Assembly: GCF_004153165.1 (NCBI RefSeq)
Contig: NZ_SEMD01000019.1
Coordinates: 1 to 59,419 of the forward strand
Reading direction: 5' to 3'
DNA: 59,419 nt
From: Sporolactobacillus sp. THM7-4
GTDB lineage: Bacteria; Bacillota; Bacilli; Bacillales; Sporolactobacillaceae
Shown here: piece after piece, positions 17,232 through 25,547 of the stretch
Layout: each line of letters begins with the position of its first letter
Numbering within the stretch: position 1 is the stretch's first letter
Made by a program: the position numbers and the translations under genes
Notes under the pieces: model-generated
The model's database searches: none
What the model saw: only the letters and a program-made list of their open reading frames with translations
What the model was told of the DNA's origin: nothing

Positions 17232-18686
17232 TCAGGGTTGTTTTTTCGTGTCTGTCGTCTGACCAAAGTATCCGAGTGTACTGAGCAGGATGAGCAGCGG
17301 TGATAAACTGACCAGATAACGGGATCGCGTCTCCCAGATAATCAGGAAGAAGAAAAAGCCGATGACAGAAAGCATGGCGAAGGTAAAGCATTCAGACTGC
17401 TTTTTCAGACGAACGACCGCCAACAGACCGGTCAGGATGACAAGCAGCTGAATGCGTGCGTAACCCTGGACGAGCACTTCTCCGGGGTTATGGAAAAGAA
17501 GGCCGGTAATCTGAGGGTAAAGGGGATGCCTCTTCAGTACATTTAATGTATAGAAGGTTCCATCTGTCCAGGTCTGGCTGATCTTTTCGATAGTGAATCT
17601 CAGATTACCTGTCCATCCTCTTTCGCGGATCCGGTTTTGAATCACCTGTATATGGGTTTCCTGAACTTTATAGCGGGGCTCGGTCCTCAGAAGCTGTTCG
17701 GTCAGGCGGACATCCTGCTGCAAATACTTTCCGTAATGCGGCTGATTCTGCCCCATCATCAGCCAGTGTGTGATCGGAAAATGGTAACGCTGAACCTGAT
17801 CCTGGTCAATTAGCCCCGCCTGATCTGTGTAAAAGTTAAAAAGCAGCTGAAGGATCAGCAGACTGGTAAAAGGAAGGATCGCATAGACCTTTTTCCATTT
17901 TTTTAATGAAAGGAGAAGAGTCAGGCTGAAAGCAATGACGAAAATGATCAGCAACCCTTTAAGAAGGACGCCAGGTGCAAAAACAAGAGACGCGCTGAGG
18001 ATTGCTGCCGGGTGTTTATTAAACTGTCCCTTTCGATTCATCATCAGGTTGAGAGGGAAAAGTAAGAAAATGAGCGAAACCGTATCCGTATAAACGATCG
18101 GAGCGTAGAAAATACAAGGGAGAAAGAGCACGCTCCCTGTCAGACTCACGAGTCCGGCCGATTGTCCCCCGATCTTTAAGCCGATTCGGTAAATCAAATA
18201 GTGACTGAACGTGATGATGCATATATTGAACAGAATATAGACAACGAGCGATGGGATGACCCATTTGCCAATCAGCGCCAGAATCAGAACCATCAGCAGA
18301 TTATTAGGGTACATAATGAAATAGTCACTGATTGTTCCACCCTTTGCAAGCCGGGTTGCATCTCTTACGATAACGCCGAAGTCCCAGGAGGGGTGAACGG
18401 CCAGAAATCGGGCAGCGGTCAGCTGTAAACAGATGCTGGCAGTCAGTAATCCGGTTAAGGCATAAGTTGTCCGGATTGTGGTGAAAAATCGGCTGATTTT
18501 TTCCCGGCTGATGAAGATCAGGACAATAAGGATTGCAGACAGGAAAAGCGTCGATACTTTAAAGGAAAAAGACGCGCTGTGGCCAATAGACTGATAACCC
18601 CTGCTGAAGAAAATATTGAGCCCGATAAGCAGGAAAATGATGATGGTATAGATAAATAAAATGTAATTGTTTATCCGTTTCGCCAT
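17232..18686 (-). CDS. Multi-pass membrane glycosyltransferase, GT-C/PMT-like
   Basis: About 484 residues with around eleven hydrophobic helices. The ATG at 18686 begins MAKRINNY just before the first helix; open sequence upstream of it looks non-coding. After two helices comes HPSWDFGVIVRDATRL, a loop with an acidic residue typical of the first outer loop in lipid-linked-sugar-using GT-C enzymes. A large outer domain lies near residues 290-400. It would transfer a sugar from a polyprenyl carrier outside the membrane. The exact substrate cannot be told. It is transcribed against ugd. Confidence 0.65.
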   Translation of the reverse strand: MAKRINNYILFIYTIIIFLLIGLNIFFSRGYQSIGHSASFSFKVSTLFLSAILIVLIFISREKISRFFTTIRTTYALTGLLTASICLQLTAARFLAVHPSWDFGVIVRDATRLAKGGTISDYFIMYPNNLLMVLILALIGKWVIPSLVVYILFNICIITFSHYLIYRIGLKIGGQSAGLVSLTGSVLFLPCIFYAPIVYTDTVSLIFLLFPLNLMMNRKGQFNKHPAAILSASLVFAPGVLLKGLLIIFVIAFSLTLLLSLKKWKKVYAILPFTSLLILQLLFNFYTDQAGLIDQDQVQRYHFPITHWLMMGQNQPHYGKYLQQDVRLTEQLLRTEPRYKVQETHIQVIQNRIRERGWTGNLRFTIEKISQTWTDGTFYTLNVLKRHPLYPQITGLLFHNPGEVLVQGYARIQLLVILTGLLAVVRLKKQSECFTFAMLSVIGFFFFLIIWETRSRYLVSLSPLLILLSTLGYFGQTTDTKKQP

Positions 18687-19046
18687 CGTCTGCCTCGCTC
18701 GTTTATGACTTAAAAATGCAAAATAGGTTTCGAAAATCATCGTGCCGGGTGTCGTTCGCCCCCGTGTACTCTGAACATTTTCCGACTGAAGCGTTACCTG
18801 AGGGTTCGGATCTTTAAAAAGATCCCATCGCGTCGGCACCGTAAAAAGTACAGCATGATCAAAGAGCATTGCCTTTTCTATGGCAAAATTTCAAAATGAC
18901 TTTTACAAACCGTCCGTTTTATGGAAAAAACAGCGAAAACATGACCTGTACTGAAGCAGCGCCTTTCATCAGTGTATACATAGTGTGAGCTGCTGTTTAC
19001 GTAAATATTGATCCGGACAAGACTCTTAACAGGAAGAGGAAGGTAC
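18687..19046. other. Divergent intergenic region, probable promoters
   Basis: Between a minus-strand and a plus-strand gene, so it must hold or lie near both promoters. I see a perfect inverted repeat GATCTTTAAAAAGATC (about 18810-18825) but no convincing -35/-10 pair on either strand. No small gene with a ribosome binding site is visible. Confidence 0.4.
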
Positions 19047-20285
19047 ATGAAAATTTTATTTTTTGTCGGCGAGTTTCCAAAACTTTCGCAAACGTTTATT
19101 TTAAATCAAATGACAGGGTTCATTGACGCCGGGCATGATGTGGTCATTCTCGCAAAAAAAGGAGAAAGCGGCCGCAAGGTTCATGAGGACGTGGTCAAGT
19201 ACCATCTGATGGACAAAGTGATATACTACGGCGACCGGAGACAAAACAGCAAAATCGCCAAAGGAGCCGGTTTTTTAAGCGGACTCGTAAGGCATGCTGC
19301 CGGCCGGTTATTTAAAGAAGGCTATACCGGACGGGCGTCTATTAAAGATCTGATCAAATATCCGAATTTAATCCTGCTCATTCGGAAACTCAATCAGGTC
19401 GATTTAACAGATGTCGATATCATTCATGCCCATTTCGGACCTAATGGAATACTGGCACAGAAGTGCATCGAACTCGGTCTTTTAAAGGGTCGGCTTTTTA
19501 CCACCTTCCACGGCTACGACATGCTGAGGTATGTGAAGCAAAAAGGAGAGAATGTGTACAGGGAATTGTTTCGATCAGATTGCACTTTGCTTCCGATCAG
19601 CAGATTCTGGGGCAGGAGATGCCTGGAACTCGGGGCTGTGCCCGAAAAGCTCATCGTCCATCACATGGGGATCGATGTGGACAAATTTGAGTATTGCCCC
19701 GCGCCGGACAGCCGGGTCATCCAAATAGTTACTGCTGCCCGTTTTGTTGAGAAAAAAGGTCTGGAATACGGGATTCGGGCTGTTGGCCGGCTGATCAGAG
19801 AGGGCGCCCCGGTTCGTTATTTAATTGTCGGCGGAGGGCCACTTGAGTATAAGCTTCGCAGGATCATATCTGAACTCGGTTTATCGGACCAGATCCGATT
19901 GCCCGGGTGGAAAACGCAGGACGAACTGATCGATATCATGAGGGAAACGCATATTATCCTCGCACCCAGTGTGACAGGCAGTGACGGAGATATGGAAGGC
20001 ATTCCCGTTCAGCTGATGGAAGCAATGGCAATGGGAAAAATTGTGATTTCGACGCGTCACAGCGGGATACCTGAGCTGATTCATCACCGAATCAACGGTT
20101 TTCTTGTCGATGAAAAAGACATAGATGGTCTCAGGCAGATGATCTCGGAAGTCATTTCTTCCCGGTCCATCTGGGGAACGATATCTGAGAATGCCCGCCA
20201 GACGGTTATCGATGAATTCAATATAAAAAGCTTGAACACCAGGCTGCTCAAGCTTTTTGATCAGACAAGAATGCATCAGAGATAA
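19047..20285 (+). CDS. Glycosyltransferase family 4 (colanic-acid WcaL/AmsK-like)
   Basis: 412 residues from the ATG at 19047, preceded by GAGGAAGG. N-terminal GT-B domain begins FVGEFPKLSQTFILNQMTGF, the typical opening of WcaL/AmsK-like enzymes. HAHFGPNG and TTFHGYDML follow, and the C-terminal donor-binding domain has VTAARFVEKKGLEYGI and EGIPVQLMEAMAMGK with the conserved Glu. It would add a sugar from a nucleotide donor to the growing repeat unit on the inner membrane face. Confidence 0.85.
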   Translation: MKILFFVGEFPKLSQTFILNQMTGFIDAGHDVVILAKKGESGRKVHEDVVKYHLMDKVIYYGDRRQNSKIAKGAGFLSGLVRHAAGRLFKEGYTGRASIKDLIKYPNLILLIRKLNQVDLTDVDIIHAHFGPNGILAQKCIELGLLKGRLFTTFHGYDMLRYVKQKGENVYRELFRSDCTLLPISRFWGRRCLELGAVPEKLIVHHMGIDVDKFEYCPAPDSRVIQIVTAARFVEKKGLEYGIRAVGRLIREGAPVRYLIVGGGPLEYKLRRIISELGLSDQIRLPGWKTQDELIDIMRETHIILAPSVTGSDGDMEGIPVQLMEAMAMGKIVISTRHSGIPELIHHRINGFLVDEKDIDGLRQMISEVISSRSIWGTISENARQTVIDEFNIKSLNTRLLKLFDQTRMHQR

Positions 20286-20329
20286 AGATGAGCGCTGCCC
20301 TCTAAGAAATACTAAGGCTCGCCCGATCT

Positions 20330-20405
20330 AAAGGACCCAGGTTTTGGATACGAAAAGATAGCGAATAACCCGGCTTCCGTATCAACGGATGGCAGCCGGT
20401 GTATC
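20330..20405 (+). terminator. Nested hairpin at the convergent gene ends
   Basis: Around 20352-20405 the outer arms GAAAAGATA/TATCTTTTC, the middle arms CCCGGCT/AGCCGG and an inner CCGT-ATCA-ACGG can pair. The structure overlaps the last codons of the minus-strand gene and may end both transcripts. Confidence 0.4.
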
Positions 20406-21680
20406 TTTTCTCATGAACTTGAGCGGGGATGCTTCTTTTTCCTTATCTGCAGCGGGGCCCTTCAGCCTTTCTATCAGGTCAGATAAATAGCTTTCTGAGC
20501 GGAACAGGGTGAGTGCTTTTTTTCTGGCGTTTGCGGAAAGACGCTTTCCAAGCTGGGGATCGGCGGCCAATTTTACTATTGCTTCAGCAAGGTGATCGAT
20601 CAGGTCGCCATCGTTATCAACCAGAAGGCCGCAATTGCCGTCAAGCAGCTCGGGGATCGCGCCGATATTTGTTGAAATAATCGCTTTTCCCATGGCCATC
20701 GATTCGGCAATCGTCAGGCCGAACGCTTCCTGCCAGAGTGAAGGAAGAGCGACGATGTCCGCGCCGGCGAGATAATCGGGGATTTGAGCGTGATCTACGT
20801 AATTCATGAGCGACACGTGACCGGCGGGCAATGCTTTAATCGCCGCATTCAGCTGAATCTGAAAATCGTCGCCGATCACTTCCCCGACAATCACCAGGTG
20901 AAGAGCCGGGTCTTTTTCCAATGCCTTTCTAAAAGCATGAACAAGTTCCAGAACACCTTTTTCCTGCCTGACCCTTCCGTAATAAAAAATAACTGTTCTG
21001 CCTGCAGGAATCCTGAACCGTTCTCTAAGGAGACTGACCGGCCGGTTTCTTTTGCTGAATTTGTGAACGTCGATCCGGTTATAAAGAACGGTTGATTTCA
21101 TTCGATCTTTTCGGTTTGCTGCAGCCTCAATCACCCGCCCGTGAATGTATTGACTGACCGAAAGGATTCTGTCGCATGCTGCGATTACATGACGGGCATA
21201 ATAATGCTCCCGGCCGAGGACATCATTATGCAAATGAAGGGCGATATGTGTGCTTTTTGGAATATGCTTTTTGACGGTATCCACAAAGTACGGTCTGTTT
21301 TCGATAATCACCCAGTCATACACGTGTTTCTCAAGTTCTTTTGCCGCTCGCTCCAGAAAAATGTTCCGGTGGGTACGTATCCGGCACTTGTGAAACAGAC
21401 GATTGGACAGGCTGAATAGCGGATTCAGAACAGAATGACGATCGATAGAATAAAAGCGCGTGTTCGGATAATTTTTGCTCAGTACGCAGGCTTCCCTGTT
21501 ATAGATCGAATACACATCAAGTTCGATTTGTTTATGGTCTTCATTGTTCTGAATCAGTAAATCGACCAGTGTTTCAACAGCACCGCCCTGAGCCGCAGGT
21601 ACCGGTTTTTTTTCGGTACAGAGAATCGCCACTCTCAATGATTTCCCTCCATTTTTTGACGGACTTTCATCATTTATCAT
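20382..21680 (-). CDS. Glycosyltransferase family 4
   Basis: 432 residues. N-terminal VAILCTEKKPVPAAQGGAVETLV is a glycine-rich nucleotide-sugar-enzyme start; the C-terminal domain has FYYGRVRQEKGVLELVHAF and SLWQEAFGLTIAESMAMGKAIIST with the E-x7-E motif of retaining GT4 enzymes. Its ATG overlaps the flippase stop (ATGA), so the two are translated together. Likely builds the same repeat unit that the flippase exports. Donor and acceptor are unknown. Confidence 0.85.
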   Translation of the reverse strand: MINDESPSKNGGKSLRVAILCTEKKPVPAAQGGAVETLVDLLIQNNEDHKQIELDVYSIYNREACVLSKNYPNTRFYSIDRHSVLNPLFSLSNRLFHKCRIRTHRNIFLERAAKELEKHVYDWVIIENRPYFVDTVKKHIPKSTHIALHLHNDVLGREHYYARHVIAACDRILSVSQYIHGRVIEAAANRKDRMKSTVLYNRIDVHKFSKRNRPVSLLRERFRIPAGRTVIFYYGRVRQEKGVLELVHAFRKALEKDPALHLVIVGEVIGDDFQIQLNAAIKALPAGHVSLMNYVDHAQIPDYLAGADIVALPSLWQEAFGLTIAESMAMGKAIISTNIGAIPELLDGNCGLLVDNDGDLIDHLAEAIVKLAADPQLGKRLSANARKKALTLFRSESYLSDLIERLKGPAADKEKEASPLKFMRKDTPAAIR

Positions 21681-23089
21681 GGCTGTGCGGCTGTTTTTCT
21701 ATTCCTGTAAAGCACCCAGATCTGTTTTAATGTGGTCCATTGAATACCTGAGGCAATGAGCAGGAAAACAATGTTCAAAAGGAACATGTTGTTTATTTGG
21801 AGCAGGTTCAAAAACGCCGCAGCCAGTAGAAGAAACAGCACACTATAATGCTTGCGAACAGGAAATTTCATTCCGGATTTGCCTGAAAAGTACGTTCTTC
21901 CGGCGAAAAAGAACAGATAGGAAATGGCGGAGGCGACAGCAGCACCAACCGCTCCGTATTTTGGAACAAGCAGAATATTAATCATGACGTTCGGTATGAG
22001 AGCGAGAAGGCTGACCCATATATTCAGATAGCTTTTCCTGGAGAAGACGATACCGAGCCCCGTTGTTTCGCTGACTGTATAAATGATCGGATGCAGACAC
22101 AAAAAGCCGATGATAAAGCGGGCATCCGCGTAACCGGCTGACAGAATAGCAACAATGAGATCCTTGAAAATCAGGATGCCGATCGAGAGCAGCGACATGC
22201 AGAGTAATATCCCGTCACTGACGAGCTTGAAATAGCGGATGTCTTTCTTTTCCGCATACCAGCGATAAGCCGTCGGAACCCAGAAACTCGTAAAACTGGT
22301 CTGGACAATCGACAGGGCGGAGGCAATTTTCAGCGTCGCTGTAAATATTCCAATCTGGTAAAAGTTGCTCCATGCACGCAAAAACAACCGGTCCATCGAG
22401 TTCAGCAGGCTGGAGAGAGAAGTCGCGACAACAAGCGGCAGACCGAAAATAATCATGCTCTTCAGCAGCTCTTTGTTTAAAAAAAATTGCCTGAGATGAA
22501 AAAGGCTCCTGTAGCGGAACACGAGATACAGATCGCCGATGATCTGGCCGAACACTGCGGAGTAAACGACCGCGAGGAAATCCCGTCTGACAAACAGGAC
22601 AAAGTACAGTGTCAGAACGAGAACGGAAAATTTGACTAAAATATTCAGCAGGGAATACTCCAGTGCTTTTTCCCGCATTCGGATCGAAAGCAGGATAAAC
22701 CGTTCAAGAACCATAAAAACGACGGTGACGCCAAATAAAACGGCGGGAATAATATCATTTGGCCTGCCAAATAATATTTTTGACAGCTGCTCTGGAAAAA
22801 TCAGGGTAATGAGCAGAGTGGACAGCGCGAGAATCATCGGAATAAATATAGCGTTCTGAAATAAATTCAGTTTGTCCTTCTCGGAATGGTATTCTCTTGT
22901 ATAGGCCTGATCCACGCCAAGAAAGAGAAAGGTTCCGAATATGACCTGAAACAGCAGGAACATTGACGCTTTCCCGTACTCGCCCGGATTAATAAAATAG
23001 GTGGTTAATGGAATCGTAATAAAAGAAATAAAGGCGCCAACGACGGGGCCGACAGAAAAGCCGATCAATTTTCTTATAAAAGATTTCAT
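21677..23089 (-). CDS. wzx: Polysaccharide repeat-unit flippase (Wzx-type, MATE/MOP)
   Basis: 470 residues with 12-14 hydrophobic helices, beginning MKSFIRKLIGFSVGPVVGAFISFITIPL, the classic opening of Wzx/RfbX proteins. The segment GEYGKASMFLLFQ and the paired-helix pattern also fit. It would move lipid-linked repeat units across the membrane. The only possible start is the ATG at 23089 because an in-frame stop lies eight codons upstream; the ribosome binding site is 30 bases away but a hairpin shortens the gap (see the site at 23087). Confidence 0.9.
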   Translation of the reverse strand: MKSFIRKLIGFSVGPVVGAFISFITIPLTTYFINPGEYGKASMFLLFQVIFGTFLFLGVDQAYTREYHSEKDKLNLFQNAIFIPMILALSTLLITLIFPEQLSKILFGRPNDIIPAVLFGVTVVFMVLERFILLSIRMREKALEYSLLNILVKFSVLVLTLYFVLFVRRDFLAVVYSAVFGQIIGDLYLVFRYRSLFHLRQFFLNKELLKSMIIFGLPLVVATSLSSLLNSMDRLFLRAWSNFYQIGIFTATLKIASALSIVQTSFTSFWVPTAYRWYAEKKDIRYFKLVSDGILLCMSLLSIGILIFKDLIVAILSAGYADARFIIGFLCLHPIIYTVSETTGLGIVFSRKSYLNIWVSLLALIPNVMINILLVPKYGAVGAAVASAISYLFFFAGRTYFSGKSGMKFPVRKHYSVLFLLLAAAFLNLLQINNMFLLNIVFLLIASGIQWTTLKQIWVLYRNRKTAAQP

Positions 23090-23124
23090 ATGGTTGCCAA
23101 TAGAATCACTCTATTGTTTCCTCC
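23087..23124 (-). promoter_or_regulatory. Ribosome binding site separated from start by a hairpin (wzx)
   Basis: On the minus strand GGAGG (23124-23120) is 30 bases from the ATG (23089). Between them CAATAGA (23116-23110) pairs with TCTATTG (23104-23098) around a 5-base loop. Folding this 7-bp hairpin brings the ribosome binding site to an effective distance of about 11 bases. It may be required for translation. Confidence 0.55.
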
Positions 23125-23126
23125 GA

Positions 23127-23303
23127 TTAAAATTCAAGATTTAGTATAACGACATCTGCTCTTTTTATCCCGTCTGATCGGGCAGTAAAACCCCCTGCCG
23201 ATGAAAGCTTTACTTTATAATCGGCCAGATGACTTGACGAAAGCAGCACGGACGCCGTAATCAAAAGGAGCCCGTTTCCTCCGGTATCCATGCCGCCGAT
23301 CAT
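23127..23303 (-). CDS. Small open frame ahead of wzx, possible gene remnant
   Basis: 58 codons from the ATG at 23303 to a stop six bases before the wzx ribosome binding site. The translation opens MIGGMDTGGNGLLLITASVL and ends GIKRADVVILNLEF, which has the alternating strand pattern of a real protein C-terminus. The open frame extends about 17 codons upstream without a good start, and there is no ribosome binding site. I think it is the decayed 3' end of a lost gene or a short leader gene. Family not recognised. Confidence 0.3.
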   Translation of the reverse strand: MIGGMDTGGNGLLLITASVLLSSSHLADYKVKLSSAGGFTARSDGIKRADVVILNLEF

Positions 23304-23320
23304 CACGCGAATCCGTTTAT

Positions 23321-23393
23321 ACAGGTCGCCAGCCCGAGAAAACCCGGCAATTTATTGCCGAGATGAATCGACGTCTCGGGCGACCGTTCCTGT
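23321..23393. other. Long nested inverted repeat in the wzx/sugar-transferase divergent region
   Basis: GGTCG (23324-23328) pairs with CGACC (23381-23385), CCCGAGA (23333-23339) with TCTCGGG (23374-23380), and CGGCAA (23345-23350) with TTGCCG (23355-23360); ACA/TGT close the outside. No T run follows on either side. It could be a structured RNA, a protein-binding site or a relic of an element end. Confidence 0.45.
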
Positions 23394-23579
23394 GTTTGAC
23401 TTGTTGATCTAACCACGACAAACATACAGCTTTCGCTCCTTATCCGCAAGATCTTCTCAGCCATTTCAGCCAATGTTTACATTTTCTTTATTTAAACTTG
23501 ATATGCACAACACATAATATATCTATAATTCAAATTAAGGTTCGCTGGTCCTTAATTGAATGATATCGAGGTGGTCTGT

Positions 23580-24239
23580 TTGAGTGCCGGGAAAGAATTT
23601 AACTTGTACAGAGATTATTCCATTGCTCATACTCCGATTGTTTCACTGCCCAAAAACGCGAAACCTTACTTTTTTATAAAAAGAGTGATCGACATTATCA
23701 TTGCGTCGATCGGGATTATCCTTGCCGCCCCTGTTATTCTGATTTTTTCCATCCTGATCGTGTGGGAAACACCGGGCTCGCCATTTTATGTCCAGAAGAG
23801 AGTTGGGAAAGATGGGGAATACTTTAACTTGATTAAGTTAAGGTCCATGCGTGCCGACGCCGAAAGGGAAGGTGCAAAATGGGCGGAGGCCGACGATCCG
23901 CGCATGACCAGGGTGGGAGCGTTTATCCGCAGGACGCGGATTGACGAATTGCCGCAGCTACTGTCGGTTTTAAAGGGAGACATGTCGATGATCGGTCCAA
24001 GACCCGAACGGCCGATGTTTACGGTACAGTTTAATGCCGAGATCGATGGCTTTGCCAGCCGTCTGCTTGTTAAGCCCGGGTTGACGGGACTTGCTCAGGT
24101 AAACGGCGGCTATGAACTCTCGCCGCGGGAAAAACTGAAGTATGATCTGGAGTACATCAGTCACCTGTCTTTCGGGCTGGATTTTAAAATCATGCTGAAG
24201 ACGGTCAGGGTCCTCGTAACCGGAGAGGGAGCCCGTTAA
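23580..24239 (+). CDS. Priming sugar-phosphate transferase (undecaprenyl-P linked)
   Basis: Starts the lipid-linked repeat unit by moving a sugar-1-phosphate from a UDP-sugar to undecaprenyl phosphate. The TTG at 23580 follows GAGGTGG and is preferred over an ATG at 23556 that lacks a ribosome binding site. About 219 residues: one N-terminal helix (RVIDIIIASIGIILAAPVILI), then KRVGKDGEYFNLIKLRSM, RRTRIDELPQLLSVLKGDMSMIGPRPERP and KPGLTGLAQVNG, all family hallmarks. It is the short WbaP-C-terminal/EpsL-type form. The first sugar cannot be determined. Confidence 0.92.
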   Translation: MSAGKEFNLYRDYSIAHTPIVSLPKNAKPYFFIKRVIDIIIASIGIILAAPVILIFSILIVWETPGSPFYVQKRVGKDGEYFNLIKLRSMRADAEREGAKWAEADDPRMTRVGAFIRRTRIDELPQLLSVLKGDMSMIGPRPERPMFTVQFNAEIDGFASRLLVKPGLTGLAQVNGGYELSPREKLKYDLEYISHLSFGLDFKIMLKTVRVLVTGEGAR

Positions 24240-24362
24240 GAGCAGTACAGAACGCAAAAGAAAATGGACATGTATAGAAACGGGATTCGGAGGTGACAGG
24301 GGGTTGCCCGTCACTTGTGCCAATGAAGAATGACAACAAAGCACAGCCGAGGAGGAATTCGA

Positions 24363-25280
24363 ATGGAAAAAGTGATCGTGACAGGTGGAGCGGGTTTTAT
24401 CGGCTCGCATGTTGTCGAAGAATGTCTCCGCCAGGAGTATAAGGTTTGCGTCATTGACAATTTTTCGACAGGACATCATGAAAATATTGCCGGACTGCCC
24501 ATTGATGTCTATAACGCTGACGTGACGGATCCGAATGTAATGAATTTGATTCATGCTCTTTGTCCGGATTATATCATTCATCTGGCGGCTCAGGTCAGTG
24601 TAGCCCAATCCTTACAGGATCTTTTGTTTGACGAAGAGGTTAATGTCAAAGGTTCACTGCATGTGATCAAGGCGGCGGTGCGGGCAGCGGCCAAAAAAAT
24701 CGTCTTCGCTTCGTCCGCAGCTGTATACGGCAATCCTGTGACACTGCCCGTTACAGAGGAACATCCGACCCATCCGGAGTCGCCCTATGGACTCACCAAA
24801 TTAACTGTGGAAAATTATCTGAGGCTGTTTCAGAAAATAGATCACCTGCCTTACAGTATCCTGAGGTTCGCCAATGTGTATGGACCAAGGCAGGACGCAA
24901 AAGGAGAGGGTGGGGTAGTCTCCATCTTTGCAGATCGTTTGAGCCGGAATCTTCCGCCTGTGATCTATGGTGACGGGGAACAGACAAGGGACTTCATTTT
25001 TGTCAGAGACGTCGCGTCTGCGGTCGTGAAAGCATTGAAAGCGGAGAAAAATTTGTGCATCAATATATCAACAGGATCCTCTCTTTCGATTAATCATCTG
25101 TTCCGGGTCATAAGAGCGGTTGCCGGCTCGAATATCAATCCGGTCTACGGTCCGGCCCGGCCGGGCGATATCCGCGACAGCACGCTTTCCAGCGAAGAGG
25201 CCCAATCACTGCTTAACTGGAAGCCGTCCGTCAATCTTGATCAGGGCCTGCGCGAGACGGTCCTGTTTTCTCATCGATAG
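24363..25280 (+). CDS. NAD-dependent sugar epimerase/dehydratase (GalE-like)
   Basis: Extended short-chain dehydrogenase acting on a nucleotide sugar, 305 residues, start after GAGGAGG. NAD motif TGGAGFIGSHVVEE, catalytic Ser in ASSAAVYG and the YGLTK catalytic Tyr-Lys pair are present. The best guess is UDP-glucose/UDP-GlcNAc or UDP-glucuronate 4-epimerase; the short length speaks against the longer GalE form. It would supply donors for the glycosyltransferases, perhaps from the Ugd product. Confidence 0.85.
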   Translation: MEKVIVTGGAGFIGSHVVEECLRQEYKVCVIDNFSTGHHENIAGLPIDVYNADVTDPNVMNLIHALCPDYIIHLAAQVSVAQSLQDLLFDEEVNVKGSLHVIKAAVRAAAKKIVFASSAAVYGNPVTLPVTEEHPTHPESPYGLTKLTVENYLRLFQKIDHLPYSILRFANVYGPRQDAKGEGGVVSIFADRLSRNLPPVIYGDGEQTRDFIFVRDVASAVVKALKAEKNLCINISTGSSLSINHLFRVIRAVAGSNINPVYGPARPGDIRDSTLSSEEAQSLLNWKPSVNLDQGLRETVLFSHR

Positions 25281-25547
25281 ATGACAAAATTACACTGAAA
25301 AGTGGTATTCAGCTATGGCTTCCATTTTTTCTGAAGCCCTGGCTTTTGTTTTCATGTACATGGAGTGGCGGTGTATCTGACCTGTTCGCCGCAACGCCGA
25401 CGCATCTTTATGCTTCCCCGCTGTGTAAAAAAATGTTTTTAGTGGAATAACGTAACTAAAGGAAAAAGTACAGAGCATTTGAACGCCTGAAGATGAGTCT
25501 GGCGGGCTTTCTGCATTTTGAAATAGAAACAGGGGAGCAGGAATTGA
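25281..25547 (+). other. Gap before the polymerase gene
   Basis: About 270 bases without a gene that has a ribosome binding site. I see no clear terminator, repeat or promoter. Confidence 0.4.
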
